A model generated the notes under the pieces. It worked only from the letters and a program-made list of their open reading frames with translations. It did not search any database and was not told the origin of the DNA. Made by a program: the position numbers and the translations under genes. A stretch of DNA of 64,000 bases from Ciona intestinalis (taxonomy: Eukaryota > Chordata > Ascidiacea > Phlebobranchia > Cionidae), in assembly GCF_000224145.3 (NCBI RefSeq), contig NC_020177.2:4844156-4908155 (forward strand), given 5' to 3'. Shown here one piece after another: positions 1-27,908 of the stretch (its first letter is position 1; each line of letters opens with the position of its first letter).

Positions 1-14840
<14,840 letters not shown>

Positions 14841-15542
14841 CTCGACTGTGGTTGGCTTCTTAAATATTAATGAAACAATAACTTTATGACACACACCAGC
14901 AAATATACAAAACAAGTTTCGATTCTGGGGGAAATAACTTGGTTATTATGGGTAAGGGTGGCTGCATAATGTTAATGTTAACAGCTGGTAAATAGTCTGC
15001 TTTGCACAGAGTATTTATACTCTGTGAATCAACACCTGTTCAAACCTGCTTTAAGCACTGTAAAATAATAGCTGGTCTCAATACAAACATAACAGCCCAT
15101 ATATACAACACATTTGCATTCATTTTCAAGTGTTTTTGTTTAAAACCAAAACCATCCTTAGTGATAACAAGTTCAAATAGCTATCTTATGACATGTACCG
15201 AACACATATGCTATTCTATACAATATTTATACCTAAGAATCTACCTGTACCAAACTAAACACCATAAACACAGGTGTGTCATTATACGTCTAAGCGACCC
15301 AATCATAGTTATGCAGATGTTGAAGATGTACATACCACTCTACACGGAAGTATTGCAAAGGAAAACACCTACACATAATGAATCATCTTTACAATACAAT
15401 CTTTTGTTTCATAATGTTTCACTAAGATGAAATCACACTCACTCTTGTTATCTCTTCATAAATGGACATTAAACTGAAATAATATGGACTGACATATCTT
15501 GATGGCTATTTTATGAGTTATGAAACCAAGCTCACTTCTTTA

Positions 15543-15580
<38 letters not shown>

Positions 15581-18500
15581 CAAGTTAACTTTCAATATAG
15601 GGCAACAGTTGGCACAAATGCACATTTACAACATTTTACTAAATATTTAAATAATAACCTCATTATTTTATAATTATGAATATTATTATACCTAGAAATT
15701 CGAAAATCTATGCCATGCAATTTATTATTACATATAAACGGATAAATATGTTAAAAATCTTCACACACTAATTTTACAACTTCACTCTTATATAGTAACT
15801 GCCGTTTGATTGACAGTTACTACCAATTGTCACAGACTTATTACAACCCCATCATAGCTGTCTTCAAACACATTTGAAGAAGACGGACCTTTAATGTGAC
15901 AGAAATATTGATTTTAAATCAATCACCATTTAAATTCCACCAAGGTTTATTTAAGCACTATTATCAATTATACCAATTCCCATAGGTATTGTCTCATTTT
16001 AAATTTATTATTTAAATTATAATATACAAAAATAAAAAGATTCTGCGTTAAAAGTCCTAAACTTTTAACGCAGCTTAACTTAGTTTTAATTTTAATCGTG
16101 CAATGTAAAAATAATAGACATACACAATTACACATAAATATAGAGAACATGGTAAATCTAAAGTAACAGTTTAGCAATGATTAATAAAAAAACACGAAAA
16201 TTGTTCAATTCAAATACCCAAAAATCAATAAAACATACAACGTTAACACCAATTGCTATTAAACAAATATATTTTATGTTTATATTCCTTACTACCAGTG
16301 TAATTATGTCACAATTAGTTTTAGTTTACAATTACGACAAGAAAAAAACAAAAAAAGTAAAACCTATGACATATATAATATACGTTTTATGTAATTATAA
16401 TTTCTATCCAATAAATAACACATAATATATCAATTCATATACTGAACAAATTTTCTCAACTTTAAAACGCCAAAATACCACAATATACTAAACAGGTCTG
16501 CTCAACTTTTTAAAACGGTAAAGTTAGTTTTTAAATTTTAATCGCTGCAAAATTTACGCGTTCGGTAATTTTGAGCTACAACATAACATATTTAAGCCTC
16601 AAATTTTACATATTTTATAAAATCAGCTCACGGTCACTAAATATATCAGAATACCTTACTAAACGCGCTGATCCAATTTAAGTCCTACGCTAAACACCCA
16701 AACCTAAAATCTCCGAGGATTTATGAACAGGGTCCCGCCTTTGCGCACACGCTACGGCGCGTAAAGATTACGTCATTTATTTCGCCCTAGTAGATCAAAT
16801 AGAAATGCCCTGAACTAAATATAGACACTGGTATAAATTAGAACGGTGCCATTGAATTTTGCCACAATAAAGATGACGCTCTGCCATTAAGAACTATAAA
16901 TTAACCCTTTGAGCTTTAGAAGACACAAAATAAAGCACCGGTTAAAATTTTATACCAACGGATAGAGGCATGGCTGTCATAACAGAGTCTGTATATAAAC
17001 ATACGTATATACAATCTACATTCATAGTACAGTATATCGCGATGCTAGCAAACTGACTTACAATTTCATACGTGACATTTCAAACAAGAATATTACATAA
17101 AATTTTTACCCAAATGTCATACAATTTCCATTAAATTTCATGCAATAAAAAGAAAATTTCTAACAAGTTTAAATAAATATAGTTCTTCTACATACTGAGG
17201 CTGTAGTATAAGGTCTGCATGTTTAAAACTACCAAGTAAAATCTACCTGCATCGGCGTCGCTATTTTACTTGGTAAAGCATTGATACAATGTATACAAAC
17301 ATCCCCACTTTTTCACAAATATCAAATGTCAACTAACTAAATTGCTGTTACTTTCCTATTAAAACTTAGACGTCAATTTTTCAACTTGCGCTTTAGCGGT
17401 TAATATTCCGAACTGGTATTCTATCCGATGTTAATTACTTAATTACCAAGCTAATCTTAAGCCTTCCTATTGTAATCTGAACACATGATTAATCTACCCT
17501 AATCTTAGCTATTGATGTGCGTTTAATACATAAGTTTATACAACGTGTATGCAAAATACCCAACACTTTATAAATCCAGGATGATGTGTGTCTGTTTTAG
17601 GAAACTTTTGCTTATAAACAAGGCCAATATGGGAAGCCCCTTAAAATTCCAGACATAGTTTACCATTAAACAGCAGACTAATGTAAACTATTTCATACTT
17701 TAAACTGCTCACACAGGTCTGTCTTCTATATAGTGAAGTCTTACCTACACATATAACCATTCAACTTAATTTCACATAGAGCAGATTTTGTATTTTTAAA
17801 TAGATCAATAAAACAGAAACATCACGAAATAAAAACATCTTACTCCTTACAACAGTGCCACTCAACCCATTTTGTGGTGACCCAAATAATAATAGAAAAT
17901 ATGACAAAGCATTGGTGACCTAGTTCTTAAAACAATTTAACTATTTAAATTATTGTTTCTACAACTTTATCAGTAATAGTTCAAAGACTTTGTAAACCAC
18001 TGTAATTGGTAACCTAAACAAAATAAATGAACCCGCTTATGTTCACAACTCTCAGGGATGAGAAGCATTAATTATAAAAAAACAAGTGTATTGAGAAATA
18101 GAGTGATATTTTGTGCTGTGGGGTATTGTCTACTACAGAGGAGTGGAAATACAAACACTTAGATTGAGTTGGAGTTGCTTAGTCACAGGAGAATATCTAT
18201 TATAGAGCTAGGAATAGAAAACTGTGACTCATACAGTGCATTTATGTGTCATAATAAATGATCATGAATTTAACCCTCTGTAAAAAACTGTTGAAACTTT
18301 TACTAAATCTTTGTTTGAGAGCAAAGACATAAAGTTTTGAATCTAATAAGAACAGCTTGAAATACAGGCTTAAATACCAAGTACCAAGTGATCAGTATTC
18401 AAACAGTTTATAGAATATGTAAATTTTAATATTTTTATCTAAACATCCTTTTTACTTAATTTAAATGTTTTATCAATATTTGAATAGTTTATAGAAATTG

Positions 18501-18675
18501 TATGTTTTAATATTATTATCCAAATATCCTTTTTACTTTAGTTTGAATCTGCAGGAAATGGCCTAGAACTGGAAGTATAGTAGTATTGGTAGATGGTAGT
18601 GTATGAAAATATAGCTGTGACCAGTTACAGTGAAGCAACGCATCTCCTGCTGGCTTGTGTTTACCATCAGCATCC
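14841..18675. other. Gene-free interval between ERM 5' end and KLHL20 3' end
   Basis: This AT-rich stretch should hold the ERM promoter on its left and the KLHL20 3' UTR on its right, since both genes are on the minus strand. It includes a TA-dinucleotide run at 15541-15579. Open frames such as 15002-15430 have no recognisable product and no splice support. I see no RNA gene. Confidence 0.55.
15541..15579. repeat. TA dinucleotide microsatellite
   Basis: A nearly uninterrupted run of ta/at dinucleotides with a single register break. Confidence 0.9.
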
Positions 18676-21600
18676 TCACGCTTGTGGGAGTCTTATAACA
18701 CCAACACCTCCACCCAACCTCCTATATGCATAATGTAAGTTATGTAAACAAACAGGGATAGAAAATATCATATATTGTTTAGAAACATATACTTCAATAA
18801 CGCTCGGCAGAAATGTTATGAACAAGTCGCACACGTTGTGAGGAAGGCGATTGCGAAGTGGTAAAAATAGAAAATTTACAAAGTTATATAATCAAATCCT
18901 CACAAGTCTAAAACAAGGTTGATAATTTTTAAAACACGATTAGGAAATAGGAAATATAATGTGCTAGAAGTATCCACTTTATACAGTACAATACTGCTGG
19001 TGCTTCTACCATTATACCATCTTCATATAATTAACCAAGTTATGCACACATATGTACAGTTATACCTGTAATGCATGCCATCATACATCCTCCATGTGTT
19101 GGCTTCAGGAGTGTAGATCTCAATGGTCTTGAGGTAGCTTGCTCCATCAAAGCCACCAACTGCCATGAGCTGGCCGTTCACCACAGCAAGGCCAACCTGA
19201 AAGGGAAAATGAAGTTAAATAAAGTACAAACTTTTTGGTCCATAATGCAGTGGTTAGTATCGAGCCTCTAGCAAAAAGGGTTTAAGTTCTAAGCTATACG
19301 TTTCTGGGCTTTGCCATTACTATTGTGGGCGTGTTCTTGAAACTTAAATAGATAGTAACTCGTAAGCGTCAAGCGGGCTTAAGTGTATAAAACAGAATAA
19401 CTGCGCAAGGATGACTGTTGTTTCCCCGCCGCGCTAGGGTAAAAATTGCTCCTTCCCTGTTAGGAAGACAGTACTCTTTAACTTAACAGCAGCTTAAATT
19501 AGACATTTTTTTCATGATAAATTTTTAAAAAAACATAAGTTGTTGCTGCCATTCATGCTATTTGACTTCTACCACAATAACAACACTTATTCCAGCATAA
19601 CCCACCCCACTCCTCCTTGAGTTCATGGCCACCACAGTTGACCAAGTGTCAGTAAGAGGGTTGTAGCGCTCCACACTGTTGAGTTCGGTGGTGTCGTCCC
19701 TGCCACCAACTGCGTATAGCATGTCCTGCAATGCAAAGATTGTAGAGAACCTGGGATATAGACCAGAGTTCACACAGCATTAAATGTGTTGCATAGACCT
19801 AGAGAACCGTTTATAATATGCCTTCATATAACACAAAAATCATTCTACCCTACCCGGTAAACAGCGCATCCAAGGTGCTTCCTTCGTGTGCTCATTGGCG
19901 CCATCTCTGTCCAGCGGTTCTCACGAGGGTCGTATCGCTCCACCAAGTTCCAAGGTGTTTGGCCATCGGAGCCCCCGACAGCATACAAGTACCCACCAAG
20001 CACTGCCACAGCTACTCCGAGTCTCTTTATGTTCATGGAAGAAACTTTGTTCCACCTGTTCTGCTTGGGGCTGTATCTGTGTATCATATACAATGTATTA
20101 TCATGCCCAGGATTTTACATATATGTTAACATGCCATTACCAGTTAAAGCAAAAATTAATTATGACTAAGATGATCCACACTATTATGTTGGGTTTTTAA
20201 TAGCCATGTATGTTTTTAATTATGCCACAACACAAATACTTCATAATTCTATATGAGTAATGAATAGAAATGTCAGGATACTCGTGAGATTTAGAGCATA
20301 TTTAGCCCATTACCCCAACATTGCATATGCACATTCTATTTTATATAGGTGAGGTGCTACAACGTGCTACACCATGGGACCTGTGATGTAGGTCAGATTT
20401 TATATTTGGGTGTGAGGTTGTACAGTATGATTCTAGCCAAAGCTGTCCCATCACCCCAACAATTATACAAATACAATCCATACCTTTCCACGATATCCAA
20501 GCAAGACATTCCATCTTGCCCCCCCACTGCATATAAGTAACCATCCAACACAGCAACACCCACACTGGTACGACATGTACTTGTGGGTTGAACATCAGAT
20601 GACCATTGGTTGGTTTGAGGGTCATATCTGTTTACATTGAATGTGACATTATATAACATAATTTATTTATCTCTTAAAATATGATAGCGAAGATTAGGTC
20701 AATTAATAAAACAAAGAGAAAAGAATTAGAAACAAAATGATGGTTATTGTACACTTTGGGCTATATAACTAATTATATAGGGGCATTGGCATACCTTTCA
20801 ACACTGTTGAGATATGACGTTCCATCATGCCCGCCCACAGCGTACAGTAGATCATCCAATACTGACACACCCACGCCACACCTTCTCTTGCTCATTGGCG
20901 CCACCAAGCGCCATTCACGAGATTCAGGGCAATATCTTTCAACTGAGTTAATGGCATCCCCGCTGCACCAACCTGGGTGTATTGAACATTGTAATATATA
21001 TTACATTTTTAAGAGTAGGCCAATAAAAATTGTTTGTAATTAAAAATTGCTAGGAAGTAGAAGCCAAAAGTAAACTCTGGCAAAAACCTGGATCATCGTT
21101 CGTGCCATATGGCTTCATTTTAACAGAAAGGTAAAGATGGATGTTAACAAATCTGGGACAATAAATACATTTTTGAATTAAAGGTTGCTGGGGCAATGGC
21201 CTGAACTCCAGGTTCTATGGTGGTCGTAGGACCTCAGCTTTAACTTTATATAATGGAAGACTCTTTGGGGTAAAAGGCAAAATCTGGCCTAAATCCCGGG
21301 TCCTGTTTAAAGACCTCACCCACATAGAATAGAAGAATTCTAGTGAATACAACATTACCAACTACCTCCAACAGCAAATAGAACTTCTCTGGTTATCGGG
21401 CGCCGTGGCCTTGTTCTTGGCCCTTGCATGAGTGGCCGCTCTTGTGGTAACAACATGTAGTTCTTAGCTTCATCAACTAAGTCCCTGCATTGCTCATCTC
21501 CATGTATAAAGGGATCTACACTCACTACTCCAACGAGGAACTTGGGAGTCAGAAGGGGAAGGCGGACATGTTGTAGAACCTGGGGAGTGGGAGTTACAAT

Positions 21601-24086
21601 ATATGGAGATTTAAGACCAAGGATCTTTAGGTTTCATTACATTTAGCTGCTACATTAAATAATATGGGTTTTATACGATAAGGGTGAGGTCTATAATAAG
21701 ACACACCTAAAACTCGGGCTGGGATGCAGCCGTAGGTATATTACTCCAACACCCAGGGCGCTACTATCTAGACCTCTCTGAGTGTATATACACTTAACAA
21801 TAGAGATTCTTTTCTATGGTATAAAGGTGAGGTATTCAGTGAGGCACACCTGGGATAAGACAGGAGATGTATTTAATATTCCATCTACACGCAGGGTGCT
21901 ACCATCCGAACAAAACAATTAAATATGAATTACCAGCAGATTATTGGATGAAAGATTAATATCTGACAATACAGAAAGTATAGATGCCACAAAACACATT
22001 GCTAATACATAATAGTGCAATTGTGTAAACAGAACAACTTTGAACAAGGTTAAAACCTTTGTAGTTCTTGAACTACCTTCATATTAATGATTAAATAAGA
22101 ATTCCTATTTGTATTAAACCAAGTGCATCACAAAACACACAAGACACAAGAGCTATACACACAGCGTCATAGAGGGTAAGGCGTCCTACAAAGTTCAATG
22201 TAAAACCAAACTAATGGATGACTAGAGTTACTACCATAGGAATTGTGGGTGAAGGGAATTGTTACACCACGTCTTTACATTGGACTAAACATGATTACAA
22301 CAATGTTGCGCAATACAATGTGGCATTGAATGGTAACAATGATCTGTGGTGTGGTGACAATTGTGACTTAGATCGTAACCAATTCAACAATAGTAACATA
22401 ACATGGTTATTACAATATTCATCCACTTTAAACTAACACACCTTAGGGAGTAAATTTCTTCTGTCTTTAAGGTCATGTTTAATCCATGTAGTAACAGCTT
22501 TATAAACATGTTCTTCTGATCGAACGTTCAGGTCGTCGGAACTTATGATTTGGATCAATTGGTCAACCGGTAGAAGACGAAACTCCTCACTTTCTTTCAC
22601 CTTTGCAAACATATAATAAATATTAAATCAAAGGCAGTAAGATGCAAATTGTGTGTGGAATATATTTTCTGGGTTTTATATTCAATCTTAAACATAAAGG
22701 CTAAAGACATTTGGCAACAATTGCTTCATTCCAGTCTAATGGGTTGGCTAAACCCTAAATTATCAGCCATACAGAAAACAAAATCACCCACAAAGTTATA
22801 TACGTGGTAACATGTTAGCAGGTATGAGGTGTATGAAACATAACCCCCATGGTATAACTACCATCATTGACCCGCCCACAAGGATAAGCATTGTAGCTTT
22901 TATAGCCTAACTTCACATTATAATAGTCATACCTCTTGGAAGTTTGCTTGTGTAAACTTATCGGCCACCCTCAGTAACTCACGACAAGCATGTGTATCGG
23001 CGAACGCACGAATACCCAAACAATTTGTCGGGTCCAGTTGTCGTTTCAGAAACTCACTGCAGATTTCTAAAAACACATTGATTTACAAATACTAAAACAA
23101 CGAACTAGTGTTAAACAATATTTTAGCTTTTGTCCATTTCTAAACACCCCAAATTTTTGAATGATTTCGGGCATGTTATGTATCAATGACATCTAAAGAT
23201 GGGTTTCAATGTTTTGTTACACGACAATACACTGATAGATACTAACGTGCTTTGCCATAGGTCAACTCTTATACAAATAAAATCTACACCCAACCTTCTG
23301 CCAAGATAGTATATTTAACCAATAACCATAGTTCATCCATATACTAGATTCCCATCTCCCACAAACCCCCATATTAAACCCTACCTTGTATTTCCACCAT
23401 CTGCAGCAAACAGGCAGCAGGCAACAAACACTGGACGTTACTTTCCTCTACCGTTATTTGTGCAGTGTATGCGAAATCTATCAGTAGTTCCATGGCTTTC
23501 TCTTCAATGTCACGGATAACAATCTCGGTTTGGTGGCTTTCCGCCAACTCCACAGTGAACATGGCCTGGAAATAAAATTTAGTTGTTACTGTTATATATT
23601 AATGCTGCTGCCAAAGGATGCGGGTTCAGGGATCGGCACTTCTACTATTGTCAGCATATGTGTCCTTTGGCAATAAACTTAATGACAATTGGTCAAACCT
23701 GTGGTCACTAGCATGGTAACTCATGAGAAAGCACCAGGTGTATGAAACAAAACAACTGTGCTATAATACCTGTCATTGCCCCATCATGCAAGGACAATTA
23801 AGGTACATTTAATAATGCATCTTACATGAAAGTAAGGTGAAGCAGCTGCAAGTACAACACGATGTGCATGAAGCTTCAAACTTCCAACAACGATAGCTAC
23901 GTCCCATAGCTCTTGTCTCTTTCTTAATATATTCAACACATCCAGTATCTGGTGCGGGTGCTTGTCCGATGTATGACGTAGGGATGACGATTTATTTACA
24001 ACCGTTATGCCTGTAACTGGTTGTAACCGGTTACCACACACCGACGTTATGTCCATGGACATTGGAACGCCACGTTCTGCGTACAT
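18676..24086 (-). CDS. KLHL20: Kelch-like protein 20, CUL3 E3 ligase substrate adaptor (complete)
   Basis: Eleven exons with consistent phases: 23826-24086, 23385-23565, 22933-23066, 22442-22600, 21366-21579, 20795-20972, 20484-20627, 19854-20076, 19606-19725, 19066-19196, 18676-18721. They give 596 residues, close to vertebrate KLHL20 (about 609). Residues 40-150 form the BTB domain that binds CUL3 ([50 protein letters not shown]). The BACK domain follows ([21 protein letters not shown]). Six kelch repeats follow from about residue 312, each with the YAVGG-type double Gly and a distal Trp, ending [19 protein letters not shown]20 is preferred over other KLHL proteins because of [19 protein letters not shown] and [10 protein letters not shown]. 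The start is the first ATG in frame. In known systems KLHL20 recruits substrates such as DAPK and PML and works at the trans-Golgi; that role is inferred here. Confidence 0.96.
22733..22897 (+). mobile_element. SINE fragment in a KLHL20 intron
   Basis: Begins in the body (ctaatgggttggctaaac, atcagccatacag) and runs through aaatcacccacaaagtta and tgaggtgtatgaaacataac to caaggataagc. Confidence 0.7.
23612..23815 (+). mobile_element. SINE fragment between the first two KLHL20 exons
   Basis: Shows gcgggttcagggatcggc (B-box region), tgtgtcctttggcaataaac, gtggtcactag and the tail caggtgtatgaaacaaaac through ccccatcatgcaaggac. Confidence 0.7.
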
Positions 24087-24383
24087 TATGTACGACTCTC
24101 CACCAAAATTGCTTTGCGTTTAACTAAGACATCTGTCAAGTAATATTAAAACCCTCTTGCAACGAAATCTGATAAGAAAAGTACGTAAATTAGGCGAAAT
24201 TTTAAAGTAAGTTTAAAGCGTAAAAAACAGATAACAACTGTATTTAACCAGTACTATGACATTAAATAACATTTAGATTTGCATATACTGTATTTTAAAC
24301 CCTTCATTTTTCCTATATCGATTTAAAATGTATGCTTTTCCATGATCTAACTAAAATGTATGCCTTTCCATGCAAACAATAAA

Positions 24384-24418
24384 AGAAGAAGTGAAAATTC
24401 GGTCATTTCACTTCTTCT
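24384..24418. other. Perfect 13-base inverted repeat (hairpin) upstream of KLHL20
   Basis: Arms agaagaagtgaaa (24384-24396) and tttcacttcttct (24406-24418) are exact reverse complements around the 9-base loop attcggtca. It lies about 300 bases upstream of the KLHL20 start and 235 bases beyond the MRPS31 stop. It could be a transcript hairpin, a symmetric protein site or chance. Confidence 0.6.
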
Positions 24419-24652
24419 ATATATAGTCCGGTGAACATGTTCCGCTTGGATGAAAACCAACAATGGGTACGAAATAACAGAATATTTATAGTTATACACG
24501 AGTTTGAGAGAAGTTCACAAAAGCGTAAATTTTTTTGTGAATAAAAGCTATTGTAATACAATACTTAATACAATAGACAATACTAAACACACAAATATTG
24601 GTTACGACTTTTATTGAAATTTCTTTGAAAAACAGTTACTTTTTATTGACAG

Positions 24653-27348
24653 TTACAATTGTTTTTGCTTTTTCGTATTAAACAATCCCAATGTTTCCAA
24701 AATCGCCTTTTTCTCATTGAAATAATCCCTGAACCACTCAATGTGCAAATGTTTCTCTTTAACAGAAAGGTGTGGGTTGGCTGATAATGCTGTTATGACG
24801 GACACCATGAAGAGACGTATGGGACCACTCCGTGGACACCAATCACCCTCATTAAGTTTGTCATCAAGGAAAACATGTTGATGGAACGGAACATTCTGTT
24901 CTTCCTCCATTCCTGTGAATAGGGGTTGGTTTATTAAAGATTGGCGCAATGACAAAGCGGTTAGCACGCCTGCCTTTAGCCCTCCAGAGGTTACGATTCA
25001 AAGCTGTACTATCAAGGGAATGTGTGTCGCTGGGCAAGGTGCTACTCATTTATACACTGGTGCCTAGGTTAGTTGTATGATAACATTGCTCTATGATGAG
25101 GATTTTACACTCAACACTTCTGTTTTATCAAAAGCCGGGTCTAAACCTATGAAAACCAACAATTAAATAAAACATAGGCACTTATGTTATAACTCTCGGC
25201 CTGGAGGTACGAAACAAAACACTTGTGTTATAACTGGTATTGCTAACTATGCAAGGATAAATAAGATACGTTCATACATTTATATAAACACCCTTTGATT
25301 ACTCAAGAAATTTCTTCATCCCATGAAGATAAAAACATTATATTTATGATAACTTGTACATAGGCACTAAAATAACTGCCATGATCGGAACATGCGGAGA
25401 TAAGGAAATACATTCATTCACCTTCTTCATTATTTATAGGAAACTTCCACATCTTGCCCTGATCCATTAATCTATAAACCTCATCAAACTGCGTGCTGGG
25501 TGGTGCCATGTCTTTAAACTTTTCCACTTCATCAAAGAAATATTTGTCGTGCCAATCTATTGCTGACCATTTGCTTGAATCAGGGTTAAGATCCTGGATA
25601 TGCAAAACATAGACAATATATGTGGGGGCATTGTTAATATAATTGTAGTGTATACTTGTACACAGTCCAGATATATATAGCTGAACCACATGTTTTGTGA
25701 GGAAAGAAAGACACCTATAAAAATCTCTCATCTTTCACAACAAACATATATATACCTTCATAAATATAAATTCATATTAAATTCCACAACACCCTGTTAT
25801 AATACGAACTACAATACATAAGCATAAACAATTTAGGTCCAGGTTACCTCTGCTGTCTTTACAGTTGAAGAACCATTCTTGAAGATGTTCAATGTTTCGG
25901 TTGAGTGCAAAGTTCTGCATCCATATAATACTTAAACTTTATGATTATATAAATTACTAAACATTATAAAATTGTGGGTAAATGTGCCAACTGTGGCAAA
26001 AATCACAGGTCCTTTGCATGTAGTACAGAGACAGTGTATTAAATGTTCTGGGCTTCAAACAAAAAAACATTGATTCTCCATATGGAAATATGGGCAACCA
26101 GCCCAAACCTGGACTTAATGCCATTTCTAAAGCAGTGCCTTTAGTGCGTATTACCCATAGACTCAAGTAGAAATACATAGATAATAAAACTAAAATGAGT
26201 ACTAAGCTATAGCAAATTAGCAACAAAGTGAATCTTACTTGGCTACTTGCTTCACATGCATCTTTTCTTCAATTTGTTTTTCCTCTTTTAAATTATCCAA
26301 GTACGAACTGTGAAACAAAGTATAAGTTGATCAAATTATAAACATAAAATGTTTGTGCATCATAGGTACAAAACTTGTACAAATGCAGAGGGGGGGGGGC
26401 ACAGCTAGTTAGACAAAGAATCCTGTAGAGCCAACCAACTTACTGGTTGTAATGTTCACTGATTATTGCAGTGAAGAAAATTGAGGGGTAAGCCTGCCCA
26501 CCCAGCCTGCCTGGGTTTGGTGCCTCTGGTTACAATATTACTTCACCTAACATTTTGTGCTCCACCACCATCATCATTGTCATCAGTTGAAGATTGTTCG
26601 ATCTGTAACATCCGGTTTAGAAGTTCCAACTCTGAGGTTGCTCTTTCTACTTCAGCATCTTCTCCAGGATGTAACTCTGATGCAACTTCCTGGAAGATGG
26701 ATGTTTAATTGAGCACATTACGTACAAATTCATCTTTATTTATAAGTAATGGTTATCATGGACAGTGGTTGTCATTTAAGGGGGGCGTCAATAAGTTAGT
26801 CTATCTTACCAGGGATATAATTTGAATGGATATCAGTAAATAACACGATATCTGCAGGTAATAAATTGTTTTTTATCTTAGTATAAAACATTAGGTTTAT
26901 TGAATTACCTTCACAATTGTTTCTATCTTGGATTTCGACTTTTTCCCTGGAACCTTCTGTAACACAAAGCTCATGATTAGTAAAGTTTTAAATTATTGCT
27001 ATTATATATATAACACCTAACAAATATTCATTCTTTTACCTTCTTTTTAGTTGCAACAGTCAGCTTTGGTTGTTTGTCTGTTGTATCCGATTCTTTTTTA
27101 TCCTCCGTAGGTTGTGCAGCTTTTTTCTTCTTTCGTTTCTGTTTTTTGACTTTTTGTTCCGGTTGTTCTGTTGATTTATCTTGATTATCACCATACCATA
27201 GACTTCTACTTTGATGGAATCCTTTGTAATGGGAAATACACACCACGGGTGCTGTTTCTGACCCGAAACATTTATCAGTTCTGGATATGACTTTGTTTAG
27301 ATGTCTACACGTTAATATACCACGATTTGCAACTCGTAAAGTAAACAT
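24653..27348 (-). CDS. MRPS31: Mitochondrial small ribosomal subunit protein mS31 (complete)
   Basis: Seven exons in phase: 27040-27348, 26909-26956, 26547-26689, 26239-26307, 25848-25914, 25422-25593, 24653-24912, giving 355 residues. The conserved C-terminal half identifies it: LNIFK near residue 200, WKFPINNEEG, HQHVFLDDKL, GPIRLFMVSVITALSANPHL and LSVKEKHLHIEWFRDYFNEKK. The N-terminus (MFTLRVANRGILTCRHLNKV) is basic and hydroxylated, as expected of a mitochondrial targeting peptide, and is followed by a Lys-rich low-complexity segment. An out-of-frame ATG lies 10 bases upstream of the chosen start. Two AATAAA signals on the minus strand (24642-24647 and 24610-24615) follow the stop. It heads away from KPTN, with a 560-base shared upstream region. 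Confidence 0.93.
24942..25289 (+). mobile_element. Decayed tRNA-type SINE inside an MRPS31 intron
   Basis: The tRNA-like head (caaagcggttagcacgcctgcc, then ggttacgattcaa) is visible at the left. The tail (cgaaacaaaacacttgtgttataac, then gcaaggataaataagat) is visible at the right, with unrelated sequence between, so the element is disrupted. It is antisense to the host gene. Confidence 0.65.
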
Positions 27349-27908
27349 TATGAAACATCTGCACCTAGCCTACAAAAGAAACATAAAAAATGTTAAAATT
27401 TAGGTCACAATCAGTTAAATACCCATATTATCCTTCATTGTCTATTCTAATTCTTAGCACGCTTTTTATACTATAAGGGGGATCCCCAACTTACTCCCTG
27501 CTGCCGCTTAGTGACAAAATATATTTTGTAATTGCAACCACGTGTGTCGCCAAAGAGTTTAAAGCACGCTCCACCACCTAGCGACAAGAAAAATCTCAAA
27601 TTAAATCCGCAACGCTCGAGGTAGACTGCATAGCTGTACAATCGTTTTTCAGAGCAAATTTCCTTCGAAAGTTGTATATTTTTGCAAAACCACATTGAAT
27701 TTCGTTGAAATTTTAAGCTTTTTATCCAAATTCAGCAATTTTCAATTGTTATAACCAATCTCCATTACGTTACGTGTTACGCTATTACGGGGATTCCCGA
27801 GACGTAAAACTTGTGTGCCAATCTAAATATGTTTTTTGTTTAACCGATTTAATATCATTTGTTTATTTTTGATTTCAGATTTTGTTTGATCTGCTAAAGT
27901 GCTTCGTT
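27349..27908. promoter_or_regulatory. Divergent promoter region between MRPS31 and KPTN
   Basis: The two start codons face away from each other 560 bases apart. The interval has CG-containing patches (acgttacgtgttacgctattacgggg near 27.77 kb) and no coding frame. Immediately before KPTN a pyrimidine tract ends in ttgatttcag at 27871-27879, about 30 bases before the KPTN ATG, which looks like a splice acceptor. It may accept a 5' UTR exon or a trans-spliced leader; tunicates use leader trans-splicing. Confidence 0.6.

Noticed and set aside
15002..15430. A 142-codon open frame in the ERM-KLHL20 spacer
   Set aside because: Composition is that of AT-rich non-coding DNA, there is no family similarity, and the first codon is not ATG.
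19818..20200. Three overlapping plus-strand frames of about 100 codons
   Set aside because: They are antisense to a highly conserved KLHL20 kelch exon (19854-20076) and exist because that exon is open on both strands.
24087..24652. An operon of MRPS31 and KLHL20
   Set aside because: They are on the same strand but 566 bases apart with a polyadenylation signal after MRPS31; known tunicate operons have almost no spacer.
27882..27908. An upstream start for KPTN at 27882
   Set aside because: That codon is TTG. The first ATG in frame is at 27909, and a splice acceptor-like site lies just before it.
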